DNA of 64,000 nt, taken from assembly GCF_002846555.1 (NCBI RefSeq), contig NZ_PJMS01000001.1, forward strand, positions 1,798,001 to 1,862,000, given 5' to 3'. Numbering within the stretch: the stretch's first letter is position 1; each line of letters begins with the position of its first letter. The notes under the pieces were generated by a model that was not told the DNA's origin, did not search any database, and saw only the letters and a program-made list of their open reading frames with translations. The DNA is from Aquimarina sp. MAR_2010_214 (GTDB taxonomy: Bacteria; Bacteroidota; Bacteroidia; Flavobacteriales; Flavobacteriaceae). Positions 46,240-54,840 of this stretch are shown in pieces. The position numbers and the translations under genes were made by a program.

Positions 46240-47208
46240 ATGTCAGTTTTAGTATATACAGAAAGTGAAGGCCAGAAATTTAAAAAAGCCGCTTTCGAAG
46301 TAGCATCTTATGCAAAAGGAGTTGCTACTATGCTTGGTACAACAGTAACCGCTGTAAGTATTAATGGAGGAGATAGCAGTGAATTAGGAACCTATGGAGT
46401 AGATAAAGTTTTAGAGATAAAAAATGATAAACTATCTACATTTAATGCAAAAGCATATGCAGATGCAATAAAACAAGCAGCAGTGCAAGAAGGAGCAAAG
46501 GTTGTTGTAGTAAGTTCTACGGCAGATAGTAAATTTTTAGCGCCTTTATTAGCTGTGCATCTTAATGCTGGATATGCGTCTAATGTTGTGGAATTACCAG
46601 AAAGTGTATCTCCATTTAAAGTGAAGCGAACTGCATTTACTAATAAAGCATTTAACGTTACAGAGATGCCAACAGATGTAAAAGTAATTGGATTGTCTAA
46701 TAATGCTTTTGGTCTTAAAGAAAATGAAGGAGCTGCAGCTTCTGATGCTTTTGATCCGTCGCTTTCTGATGGTGATTTTGGAGTGCAGGTAACCGCTGTA
46801 GATAAAGCTACAGATAAAGTTTCTATTGCAGATGCAGAAATTGTAGTATCAGGGGGACGTGGATTAAAAGGGCCTGAGAATTGGGGAATGATAGAGGAGC
46901 TTGCAGATGTGCTTGGTGCTGCTACAGCATGTTCTAAGCCAGTAAGTGATATGGGATGGAGACCTCATAGTGAACACGTTGGGCAAACAGGAAAACCGGT
47001 TGCTTCTAACTTGTATATAGCCGTTGGAGTTTCTGGAGCTATTCAACACCTAGCGGGGATTAATGCCAGTAAAGTAAAAGTGGTAATTAATAACGATCCT
47101 GAGGCACCTTTCTTTAAAGCCGCAGACTACGGAATAGTAGGAGATGCTTTCGAAGTAGTGCCAAAACTTATTGAAAAATTAAAAGAATTTAAGTCGAATA
47201 ACGCATAA
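46240..47208 (+). CDS. etfA: Electron transfer flavoprotein, alpha subunit
   Basis: 322 residues. The C-terminal FAD domain is clear: VSGGRGLKGPENWGMIEELA, SDMGWRPHSEHVGQTGK, YIAVGVSGAIQHLAG and INNDPEAPFFKAADYGIVGD. It is the second gene of the etfBA unit and works with EtfB in fatty acid and amino acid oxidation. Confidence 0.96.
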   Translation: MSVLVYTESEGQKFKKAAFEVASYAKGVATMLGTTVTAVSINGGDSSELGTYGVDKVLEIKNDKLSTFNAKAYADAIKQAAVQEGAKVVVVSSTADSKFLAPLLAVHLNAGYASNVVELPESVSPFKVKRTAFTNKAFNVTEMPTDVKVIGLSNNAFGLKENEGAAASDAFDPSLSDGDFGVQVTAVDKATDKVSIADAEIVVSGGRGLKGPENWGMIEELADVLGAATACSKPVSDMGWRPHSEHVGQTGKPVASNLYIAVGVSGAIQHLAGINASKVKVVINNDPEAPFFKAADYGIVGDAFEVVPKLIEKLKEFKSNNA

Positions 47209-47232
47209 TTTTCATAAATTGTGCCCAATTAG

Positions 47233-47283
47233 GGGCTGTTTGAACCTATGTAGTAATCAGCATGTTCAAACAGCCCTTTTTTT
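47233..47283 (+). terminator. Terminator of etfBA
   Basis: GGGCTGTTTGAAC (47233-47245) and GTTCAAACAGCCC (47264-47276) form a perfect 13-base stem with an 18-base loop, followed by seven T residues. Confidence 0.85.
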
Positions 47284-47295
47284 ATTGAGAGCAAT

Positions 47296-47913
47296 ATGAG
47301 TTTAGTTCGACTGAACATAAAAGGAATATCATACAGTCAAACCCAAAATGGTGCTTATGCGCTAATTTTAAGTGAGGTGGATGGAGAAAGAAAGTTGCCA
47401 ATTGTTATAGGTGCTTTTGAAGCACAATCTATAGCTATTGCTTTGGAAAAGGAAATTAAACCACCAAGGCCACTTACACATGATCTTTTTAAGAATTTTG
47501 CAGATCGGTTTGATATTATAGTAAAACAAGTAATTATTCATAAACTAGTAGATGGTGTCTTTTATTCTAGTGTTATTTGTGAACGCGATAAAATTGAAGA
47601 AATCATAGACGCTAGAACAAGCGATGCTATTGCATTGGCTCTACGATTTCAAGCTCCTATATTTACATATAAAAATATTTTGGATCAGGCTGGTATATAC
47701 CTTAAAGTAAATCCTAAAAAGGATGATGAAACCGATCCCGAAAGTCTTTTAGTAGATGAACTGGTTTCTGATGATGTTGAAATGGTAGGTAAAGAAACAA
47801 GTTATAAAGATTTATCTATCGAAGAACTCAATCGAATGCTTGACCAGGCAGTTACTAATGAAGACTATGAATTAGCAGCAAGGATTCGCGATGAAATTTC
47901 CAAACGAGGCTAA
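47296..47913 (+). CDS. Bifunctional nuclease family protein (DUF151) with UVR motif
   Basis: 205 residues. The DUF151/BFN domain covers about residues 1-135 (LPIVIGAFEAQSIAIALEKE, DARTSDAIALALRFQAPIF). A UvrB/UvrC-type helical motif ends the protein (LNRMLDQAVTNEDYELAARI). The family is named after a plant protein reported to have DNase and RNase activity; the bacterial function is not settled. It starts right after the etfBA terminator and lies 36 bases before the nucleoside transporter gene, with which it may be co-transcribed. Confidence 0.88.
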   Translation: MSLVRLNIKGISYSQTQNGAYALILSEVDGERKLPIVIGAFEAQSIAIALEKEIKPPRPLTHDLFKNFADRFDIIVKQVIIHKLVDGVFYSSVICERDKIEEIIDARTSDAIALALRFQAPIFTYKNILDQAGIYLKVNPKKDDETDPESLLVDELVSDDVEMVGKETSYKDLSIEELNRMLDQAVTNEDYELAARIRDEISKRG

Positions 47914-47949
47914 TTTGTATGTCAGCATTAAAGATCTAATCTATTTTAA

Positions 47950-49668
47950 ATGAGCTCAATTTTTATGAAGAAAGGATTACTTACTTTTCTGTTATCACTA
48001 TTTGTTTTTACCATATTATCAGCACAATCCATAGAGAAAAAATGGGTTTTAGAAAAAGTTAATGGAACTCCAGAAGAAACTTTTGCCGTTAAAAAGGGAG
48101 ATTATCTTTCACTAGAACAGGGCCAGTTTTCATATTCTTTTAATGGTGCTTCAGAAACGCTACAAGGAGATTATTTACAGCAAAATAGCGTTTTATTACT
48201 TTTCCCTGAGACAGCTCAGGATTCTATCATACGATATAAAGTCAATACCTTAACAGATTCTACTCTGGTCATTTCAAAAAATAATATATCATATGCTCTT
48301 GTCACTCAAAAAGAAACAGTACATGTAGCTTCTGTTGAAGAAGTTAATCAGCTTATACCTAATCAAGGATTTTCATTTAATAGTTTATGGAGAGGTGTTT
48401 TAGGAATGATTGTTCTTCTGGTTATCGCTTATTTATTTAGTGCGAATAAAAAAGCCATCAATTGGAAAACAGTTGGATTAGGTGTTGGATTTCAATTAAT
48501 AATTGCTATTGGAGTTTTAAAAGTACCGTTTGTTCAAACGATATTTGAATGGGTTGGAGGCCTATTTGTTAGTGTTTTAGACTTTACTAGAGCGGGAAGT
48601 AAATTTCTGTTTGAAGGTTTGGTTGTAGATATGGATACTTTTGGTTTTATATTCGCTTTTCAAGTATTACCAACTATTATCTTCTTTTCAGCTTTAACTT
48701 CCTTATTATTTTATTTAGGTATTATTCAAAAAGTAGTAAAAGGCTTAGCTTGGTTGTTGACCAAAGCACTCAAGATATCTGGAGCAGAAAGTTTAAGTGT
48801 CGCTGGTAACATCTTTTTAGGCCAAACAGAAGCGCCTCTATTAATTAAAGCATATTTAGAAAAGATGAATAAGTCTGAAATGCTATTAGTTATGATCGGT
48901 GGCATGGCAACTGTTGCTGGAGCTGTACTGGCAGCATATATTGGGTTTTTAGGAGGAGACGACCCGGTTTTACGATTACAATTTGCAAAACACCTATTAG
49001 CAGCATCAGTAATGGCAGCTCCTGGAGCAATTGTTATTTCTAAAATACTATTTCCGCAAACAGAAAAAATTAATACAGACGTGCATGTTTCTTCAGAAAA
49101 AATAGGATCTAATATTTTAGACGCTATAGCAAACGGAACAACTGAAGGCTTAAGACTAGCTGTAAATGTTGGTGCTATGTTATTAGTGTTTGTAGCCTTT
49201 ATTGCTATGCTGAACGGTGTATTAAGTTGGGTTGGAGACATCACTTCTGTAAACACTTGGATAGCATCAAACACAGCCTACCAAAGCTTATCTCTTGAAC
49301 TTATTTTAGGTTATCTTTTTGCGCCATTAATGTGGATGATTGGAGTCGCCAAAGAAGATATAGCTTTAATGGGTCAACTCCTAGGAATTAAATTGGCAGC
49401 GAGTGAGTTTGTAGGATACATACAATTAGCAGATTTAAAAAACCCAGCTAGTGCATTACATTTTACCTATGATAAATCCGTGATTATGGCTACTTATATG
49501 TTATGTGGATTTGCAAATTTTGCTTCAATTGGGATACAAATAGGAGGTATTGGTTCATTGGCACCTGGTCAGCGAAAAACACTATCTGAATTTGGTATGA
49601 AAGCACTTATTGGAGGAACTATCGCATCCTTATTGTCTGCGACAATTGCAGGGATGATAATCGGATAA
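47950..49668 (+). CDS. Concentrative nucleoside transporter with N-terminal extracytoplasmic domain
   Basis: 572 residues. Residues ~140-572 are a CNT/NupC transporter, with FLGQTEAPLLIKAYLEKMN (the conserved nucleoside and Na+ site), ATYMLCGFANFASIGIQIGG and LGYLFAPLMWMIGV. It imports nucleosides with a cation. The N-terminus is unusual: a signal-like helix (GLLTFLLSLFVFTILSAQS), then ~110 residues of beta-rich lipocalin/META-like sequence (KWVLEKVNGTPEETF, YSFNGASETLQGDYL) placed outside the membrane. The second ATG (codon 6) gives a neater signal. It lies 36 bases after the DUF151 gene. Confidence 0.92.
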   Translation: MSSIFMKKGLLTFLLSLFVFTILSAQSIEKKWVLEKVNGTPEETFAVKKGDYLSLEQGQFSYSFNGASETLQGDYLQQNSVLLLFPETAQDSIIRYKVNTLTDSTLVISKNNISYALVTQKETVHVASVEEVNQLIPNQGFSFNSLWRGVLGMIVLLVIAYLFSANKKAINWKTVGLGVGFQLIIAIGVLKVPFVQTIFEWVGGLFVSVLDFTRAGSKFLFEGLVVDMDTFGFIFAFQVLPTIIFFSALTSLLFYLGIIQKVVKGLAWLLTKALKISGAESLSVAGNIFLGQTEAPLLIKAYLEKMNKSEMLLVMIGGMATVAGAVLAAYIGFLGGDDPVLRLQFAKHLLAASVMAAPGAIVISKILFPQTEKINTDVHVSSEKIGSNILDAIANGTTEGLRLAVNVGAMLLVFVAFIAMLNGVLSWVGDITSVNTWIASNTAYQSLSLELILGYLFAPLMWMIGVAKEDIALMGQLLGIKLAASEFVGYIQLADLKNPASALHFTYDKSVIMATYMLCGFANFASIGIQIGGIGSLAPGQRKTLSEFGMKALIGGTIASLLSATIAGMIIG

Positions 49669-49755
49669 CTTTCAAGTATTAAAGAATTGTTAAAAACTAT
49701 TGTACAACTATCCTTTAATCAATAAATAGAAAAGCGTCTCATATGCTATTTTTTG

Positions 49756-49763
49756 TATATTTG
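49756..49763 (+). promoter_or_regulatory. TAnnTTTG promoter element for thyA
   Basis: TATATTTG matches the consensus exactly, 56 bases before the thyA ATG, giving a leader of about 50 bases. The -33 TTG is not obvious. Confidence 0.5.
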
Positions 49764-49819
49764 AAGAGCACTTATAACACTTATAACTTTAAAGATTAAC
49801 ATAAACTGTAAGAGAGAAT

Positions 49820-50644
49820 ATGAAGCAATATCTTGATCTTGTGCGTCATGTAATTGAAAATGGTAATGCAAAAGAAGATCGAACTGGCACAGGCACAAAA
49901 AGCGTTTTTGGTTATCAAATGCGTTTTGACCTTAGTGAAGGTTTCCCTATGGTTACTACCAAAAAACTACATCTAAAATCTATAGTCCACGAATTATTAT
50001 GGTTTTTGAAAGGAGATACTAATATAGAGTATCTTCAGGAAAATGGTGTTCGTATCTGGAATGAATGGGCCGATGATAATGGAGATCTAGGTCCTGTATA
50101 TGGTCATCAATGGCGTAATTGGGATAGTAATGAAATTGACCAGATCAAAGAAATAGTAGAGACGCTAAAAAACAATCCCGATAGTAGGCGTATGTTGGTA
50201 TCTGCCTGGAACCCAAGTGTTCTTCCAGATACATCAAAGTCTTTTTCAGAAAATGTGGCGAACGGTAAGGCAGCATTGCCTCCTTGTCATGCTTTTTTCC
50301 AATTTTACGTAGCTAATGGTAAACTATCTTGCCAATTGTACCAACGTAGCGCAGATGTTTTTTTAGGAGTGCCATTTAATATAGCTTCTTATGCTTTATT
50401 TACCATGATGATGGCACAGGTTTGTGGCTATGAAGCAGGTGAGTTTATACATACTTTTGGAGATGCTCATATCTATAATAATCATAAGGAACAATTAGAG
50501 CTTCAGCTATCTAGAACACCTCGTAAATTACCTAGGATAGTACTGAATCCAGAGGTGAAAAATATTTTTGGCTTCGTTTTTGATGATTTCAAGTTAATAG
50601 ACTATGATCCACACGCTCACATAAAGGGTGAGGTTGCAGTTTAA
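49820..50644 (+). CDS. thyA: Thymidylate synthase
   Basis: 274 residues. It has the complete ThyA pattern: [19 protein letters not shown], the active-site Cys in [44 protein letters not shown], and the C-terminal HIKGEVAV ending in Val. It makes dTMP from dUMP and methylene-tetrahydrofolate, producing dihydrofolate, which a DHFR (encoded about 4 kb downstream in an unusual membrane-anchored form) recycles. Confidence 0.97.
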   Translation: MKQYLDLVRHVIENGNAKEDRTGTGTKSVFGYQMRFDLSEGFPMVTTKKLHLKSIVHELLWFLKGDTNIEYLQENGVRIWNEWADDNGDLGPVYGHQWRNWDSNEIDQIKEIVETLKNNPDSRRMLVSAWNPSVLPDTSKSFSENVANGKAALPPCHAFFQFYVANGKLSCQLYQRSADVFLGVPFNIASYALFTMMMAQVCGYEAGEFIHTFGDAHIYNNHKEQLELQLSRTPRKLPRIVLNPEVKNIFGFVFDDFKLIDYDPHAHIKGEVAV

Positions 50645-50667
50645 GCCCAAATTTTAAATGAACTACG

Positions 50668-51093
50668 ATGAAAAAAACATTACTTATTTTAACACTTTTG
50701 CTTTCGGGAATTTCTTTTTCCCAAGATGCTATAATTTTATCGAAGGAGAATGCAAATGAAAAAGGAATCACACCATTGTGGCCTAAATGTGATAAATCAA
50801 GACAAGGCCCTGTAGAATGTTTTGATAGTAAATTGAGAAGGCATATTCTTCAAAATTTTGAATACCCAGATGCTGCAATGGAAGATGGATTAAGCGGTAC
50901 AGTAACGGTAGAATTTATTATTAATAAAAAAGGAAAAGTAGAAGTGCTTGAGGTTACAGGAGCACATAGATATTTACAAAGAGAAGCTATTAGAATTATT
51001 AGAGCTATACCTAAGATGAAACCTGGGAAATGGGGAGAAAAGCCAATAGCCGTAGCATATTCTGTTCCAATTACTTTTAGAAAACCACAATAA
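50668..51093 (+). CDS. Secreted TonB C-terminal domain protein
   Basis: 141 residues. A signal peptide (TLLILTLLLSGISFS, then QDA) is followed by a Cys-containing segment (PKCDKSRQGPVECFD) and a TonB C-terminal fold (GLSGTVTVEFIINKKGKVE, AIRIIRAIPKMKPG). There is no N-terminal anchor of the TonB type, so it is probably a free periplasmic relative and not an energy transducer. It starts 23 bases after thyA; this may simply be close packing. Confidence 0.85.
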   Translation: MKKTLLILTLLLSGISFSQDAIILSKENANEKGITPLWPKCDKSRQGPVECFDSKLRRHILQNFEYPDAAMEDGLSGTVTVEFIINKKGKVEVLEVTGAHRYLQREAIRIIRAIPKMKPGKWGEKPIAVAYSVPITFRKPQ

Positions 51094-51163
51094 TATATGG
51101 ATTGGTATTCCAATTTTAACATTGGATTAACCTAGTTAAAAGATAAGAAATAATAAAAATCAG

Positions 51164-51171
51164 TAAATTTG
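51164..51171 (+). promoter_or_regulatory. TAnnTTTG promoter element for egtB
   Basis: TAAATTTG matches the consensus and would start RNA near 51178. The ATG at 51177 would then be at or before the start of the RNA, which supports the ATG at 51204 as the egtB start. The element touches the terminator hairpin that starts at 51171. Confidence 0.5.
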
Positions 51172-51203
51172 AGTGTATGCGTAAGTCGTATACACTCTTT
51201 TTT
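51171..51203 (+). terminator. Terminator immediately upstream of egtB
   Basis: GAGTGTAT (51171-51178) pairs with ATACACTC (51190-51197) across an 11-base loop, followed by TTTTTT right up to the ATG at 51204. It probably ends the thyA/TonB-domain transcript. Confidence 0.6.
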
Positions 51204-52376
51204 ATGATCATTACAGACAATTTACTGACCTCTTTTTTAAAAACCCGATCAGATACAGAAGAAATTTGTGCTCCTCTCGAGACCGAAGATTATGTGATTC
51301 AGCCTATTGTAGATGTTTCTCCTCCAAAATGGCACTTAGGGCATACTACCTGGTTTTTTGAAGAATTTATTCTATCAAAATATGTAATAGGTTTTAAACG
51401 ATTTCATACAGAGTATGCTTATGTTTTTAATAGCTATTATGAAAGTGTCGGAAAACGGGTAATACGAACCGATAGAGGAAACCTTTCTAGACCAACAGTA
51501 AGTGAGGTGTATGAGTATAGGGATTATATTACTTCGCATTTACAGACTTTTTTAGAAGAAAATGATGATCCAAAAATTCGAGAATTGGTAGAAATTGGTA
51601 TTCATCATGAAAAACAACATCAAGAATTATTGATTACAGATATAAAATTTATATTAGGGAATAACCCGTTGTTTCCTAAATACAATGATACGTTTTCTGA
51701 AAACCCTATTTTTGATGATGATCAAACTTCTGAATATAGTACCGTAGAAGAAGGTGTTTATGAGATTGGATATGAAGGGAATAAATTTTGTTATGATAAT
51801 GAGCTTGGTAGACATAAGGTATTTCTCAGAGAATATACCATTGCAAATACACTTGTAACAAATAAAGAATATCTTGAATTTATTGAAGATAAAGGATATG
51901 AAAATAGCCTGTTGTGGCATGCAGAAGCTTGGGATTGGATACATAAAGATGATATTAAAGCTCCGTTATATTGGCATAAAATTGATGGGCAATATTATCA
52001 GTATACCTTACAGGGATTAAAAACAGTAGATTATACAGTTCCGGTTACTCACATTTCATTCTATGAGGCATTTGCTTTTGCCCAATGGAAAGGAGAGCGA
52101 TTACCTACAGAATTCGAATGGGAAATTGCTCAATCTCTTTTCAAGTGGGGAATACGATGGGAATGGACAGAAAGTGCATATTCACCATATCCTAACTACA
52201 AAAAAGCCCCTGGAGCATTAGGGGAGTATAACGGAAAATTTATGGTGAATCAAAAAGTGTTACGAGGAGGATCTATAGCTACACCACGAGGCCATACAAG
52301 ACCAACATATCGTAATTTTTTTCACCCACACCTTAGATGGCAATTTACAGGATTGCGATTAGTAAAGGATAAATAA
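51204..52376 (+). CDS. egtB: Ergothioneine biosynthesis sulfoxide synthase EgtB
   Basis: 390 residues from the ATG at 51204; a start at 51177 would lie inside a terminator hairpin. The N-terminal DinB-like domain has PKWHLGHTTWFFEE and the iron-binding HHEKQHQE (HxxxHxE). The C-terminal half is an FGE-sulfatase fold (LPTEFEWEIAQ, RWEWTESAYSPYP, VLRGGSIATPRGHTRPTYRN) without the FGE Cys pair, as expected for EgtB. It joins hercynine to a thiol (gamma-glutamylcysteine or cysteine) with O2 to give a sulfoxide. No egtA or egtC is nearby, so direct use of cysteine is possible but unproven. egtD follows 14 bases downstream. Confidence 0.93.
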   Translation: MIITDNLLTSFLKTRSDTEEICAPLETEDYVIQPIVDVSPPKWHLGHTTWFFEEFILSKYVIGFKRFHTEYAYVFNSYYESVGKRVIRTDRGNLSRPTVSEVYEYRDYITSHLQTFLEENDDPKIRELVEIGIHHEKQHQELLITDIKFILGNNPLFPKYNDTFSENPIFDDDQTSEYSTVEEGVYEIGYEGNKFCYDNELGRHKVFLREYTIANTLVTNKEYLEFIEDKGYENSLLWHAEAWDWIHKDDIKAPLYWHKIDGQYYQYTLQGLKTVDYTVPVTHISFYEAFAFAQWKGERLPTEFEWEIAQSLFKWGIRWEWTESAYSPYPNYKKAPGALGEYNGKFMVNQKVLRGGSIATPRGHTRPTYRNFFHPHLRWQFTGLRLVKDK

Positions 52377-52390
52377 CTCTATTTTTTTAC

Positions 52391-53359
52391 ATGAATTCTA
52401 AAGATCAAAAAGTACTGATTTCTACTTTCGAGAAAGAAGTGAGCGAAGGTTTAACTGCGTTTCCAAAATATTTGTCGTCTAAATTTTTTTATGATGAAGT
52501 GGGGGATGAACTCTTTCAACAGATAATGGCATTGTCAGAATATTATCTCACACGAGCAGAATATGAAATTTTTGAGACTCATAAATCCGATATTATTCGA
52601 AATTTTGATGAAGTTAAAGAAGGTTTTGATTTAATCGAATTAGGAGCTGGAGACGGAAAGAAAACAAAAGTATTATTACAAGAACTACTAAATCAACATT
52701 ATGATTTTACGTATAACCCTATTGATATTAGTGAAAATGCTATTGATGGATTAGTAAAGAATTTAAACCAGGAAATGCCAGAAGTTACTGTGCAAGGACA
52801 GATTGGTGAGTACTTTGAAGTCTTAGATCGATTGAAACATATGAGCGATCGTAAAAAAGTAATCATGGTTCTAGGATCTAATATAGGTAACTTATTGCAT
52901 CCAAGAGCCATTCAGTTTTTGAAAAAATTGCACAATGCAATGCATACTGGCGATCTGCTTTTTATTGGATTCGATCAAAAAAAACATCCCCAGAAAGTTT
53001 TGGATGCATATAACGACAAATCTGGAATAACAGCAGCTTTTAATAAAAATGTTTTAGCAAGAATTAATAAAGAACTTAATGGAAATTTTGACCTGGACAA
53101 ATTTATGCATTGGGAAACTTATGATCCCGAAAATGGAACTGCTAAAAGTTATTTGGTAAGCAAAGAAAAACAAACTGTTGATATTGATAGTTTATCATTA
53201 CAAGTTCACTTCGAAGCCTGGGAAAGTATTCATACCGAGATTTCCCAGAAATATGATGATGATATTGTAAAATGGTTGGCAAAAGAATCTGGTTTAAAAA
53301 TCGTGAAATCTTTCTCAGATCAGAATAATAATTATAAAGATTATCTAATTACAAAATAG
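52391..53359 (+). CDS. egtD: L-histidine N-alpha-methyltransferase EgtD
   Basis: 322 residues, standard length. Family features are SSKFFYDEVGDELFQQIMAL, EYYLTRAEYEIF, the SAM loop LIELGAGDGKKTKVLLQEL, and VLGSNIGNLLHP. It methylates histidine three times to hercynine, the first step of ergothioneine synthesis. It lies between egtB and a DUF427 gene on the same strand with gaps of 14 and 20 bases, so all three should be co-transcribed. Confidence 0.95.
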   Translation: MNSKDQKVLISTFEKEVSEGLTAFPKYLSSKFFYDEVGDELFQQIMALSEYYLTRAEYEIFETHKSDIIRNFDEVKEGFDLIELGAGDGKKTKVLLQELLNQHYDFTYNPIDISENAIDGLVKNLNQEMPEVTVQGQIGEYFEVLDRLKHMSDRKKVIMVLGSNIGNLLHPRAIQFLKKLHNAMHTGDLLFIGFDQKKHPQKVLDAYNDKSGITAAFNKNVLARINKELNGNFDLDKFMHWETYDPENGTAKSYLVSKEKQTVDIDSLSLQVHFEAWESIHTEISQKYDDDIVKWLAKESGLKIVKSFSDQNNNYKDYLITK

Positions 53360-53379
53360 GCATAAAAAACACCCAGAAT

Positions 53380-53661
53380 ATGAAAGCAATTTGGAATGAA
53401 CAGGTAATAGCAGAAAGTAATGATACCAAAGTAATAGAAAACAATCATTATTTCCCACCAGAAGCTATAAAAAAAGAATTTTTTAAATCAAGTGATACAC
53501 ATACCAATTGCCCCTGGAAAGGAGTGGCATCTTATTATACAATCGAGGTAGATGGAAAAGAAAACAAGGATGCCGCATGGTATTATCCAAACACTAGCGA
53601 TTTGGCAAAACAAATTAAAGGATATGTTGCCTTCTGGAAAGGTGTTGAGGTTGTGGATTAA
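53380..53661 (+). CDS. DUF427 domain protein
   Basis: 93 residues, a complete small DUF427 protein: WNEQVIAESNDTKVIENNHYFP, HTNCPWKGVASYYTI, and AWYYPNTSDLAKQIKGYVAF. The family has a compact beta fold and unknown biochemical function. Its position as the last gene of the egtBD unit suggests a link with ergothioneine or thiol metabolism; this is inference only. Confidence 0.88.
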   Translation: MKAIWNEQVIAESNDTKVIENNHYFPPEAIKKEFFKSSDTHTNCPWKGVASYYTIEVDGKENKDAAWYYPNTSDLAKQIKGYVAFWKGVEVVD

Positions 53662-53692
53662 ATTGTAAATGGTGAAATATAACCATAAGACA

Positions 53693-54775
53693 TTAACGAT
53701 AACGATGTAGTATATCAAGTAACTTTTCTAGATCTTCTTTGGTATTATAAAAGTGAAGGCTAATTCTAATCCCTGATCCGCGAAGAGAGGTGATTATATG
53801 ATGTTTTTTTAAATGTGAATGTAGTTCCTGATCGCCTTCTATATTAAAAATAGTACTATGTTTTTGTCGCTTTACCACATTTTCTTCTAATAGATTTAGT
53901 TTGGTGAATTCTGATTTTGCATACTCACATAGTTTGTTCATATGATCTTCTATAGTGGCAATGCCTATTTTGTTTAAAAAGTTAAGAGAGTATTGTAAAC
54001 TTCCAAAATTGAAGGTGTCCAAATGACCACATTCATACCTTGCTTGCAAACTTGTATATGATGAATCATAATTGGTTTTGGTAGCTGCATCGATATATGA
54101 AGAAGGTGTAATCTGATTTAATACCTGATGGTTAAACAACATAAATCCATTACCATATCCACCCAGTAACCATTTATAGCCACTACAACCTAAGATATCA
54201 ATTCCCGAAGCATTAAAATCAAAAGCTCTAGTGCCACAAAACTGTGTAGCATCGGCAATAAAAAGTATATTAGGATGCTTGACTTTTAATAGAGTAAGAA
54301 AATCAAGATCTATTGCAATACCATTAATATATTGCACCAGGCTAAAAGCAAAAATATCAGGCTTGTGTTCTTGTATGGCATTTTCAATATTTTGTTCTAT
54401 TGTAGCATCTATCGTAGCATAGCAAACATTAAATCCTTTACTGGTAACAGCAAAGTTAATAGATGGGTAGTCTTCATCTAATAATAAGACTTTTTTATTT
54501 CTATCTAATCCATCCAATATCGTATTGAACCCTAAAGAAAAATTAGGAGTTAATACTACATTGTCATTAGAACTTCCAAAAAATGATGCGATAGTTTTAC
54601 GTACATTATTTAAAAAACCCTGCTGATGATCTCTAAACAGGCTTCCACCAATAAGGAAGTCTAAATCATGCTCTTGTCTGAAATTTAAAAGAGAATCATA
54701 GAGTAATCCAGAAGACGCGGTGTTGAGATAGGTATTATGAGATAAAACAGGAAACTCTTTTCTTAAATTCTTCAT
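53693..54775 (-). CDS. Class V aminotransferase-fold PLP enzyme, candidate EgtE C-S lyase
   Basis: 360 residues with the fold-type I PLP pattern of class V aminotransferases: YLNTASSGLL, NVVLTPNFSLGFNTIL, DATQFCGTRAFD, and the PLP-lysine region GCSGYKWLLGGYGNG. It is convergent with the egtB-egtD-DUF427 unit, 31 bases from its end. Ergothioneine synthesis needs a PLP-dependent lyase (EgtE, same fold class) to cleave the hercynyl-cysteine sulfoxide, and none is found in the egt unit itself, so this is a good candidate. A cysteine desulfurase or other aminotransferase cannot be excluded. Confidence 0.8.
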   Translation of the reverse strand: MKNLRKEFPVLSHNTYLNTASSGLLYDSLLNFRQEHDLDFLIGGSLFRDHQQGFLNNVRKTIASFFGSSNDNVVLTPNFSLGFNTILDGLDRNKKVLLLDEDYPSINFAVTSKGFNVCYATIDATIEQNIENAIQEHKPDIFAFSLVQYINGIAIDLDFLTLLKVKHPNILFIADATQFCGTRAFDFNASGIDILGCSGYKWLLGGYGNGFMLFNHQVLNQITPSSYIDAATKTNYDSSYTSLQARYECGHLDTFNFGSLQYSLNFLNKIGIATIEDHMNKLCEYAKSEFTKLNLLEENVVKRQKHSTIFNIEGDQELHSHLKKHHIITSLRGSGIRISLHFYNTKEDLEKLLDILHRYR

Positions 54776-54840
54776 AAGTAATTTTAGTGCTTTTTAGTAA
54801 AAACTATATCTTTACTTGCCAGTACTAAGTTAGCATTAAT

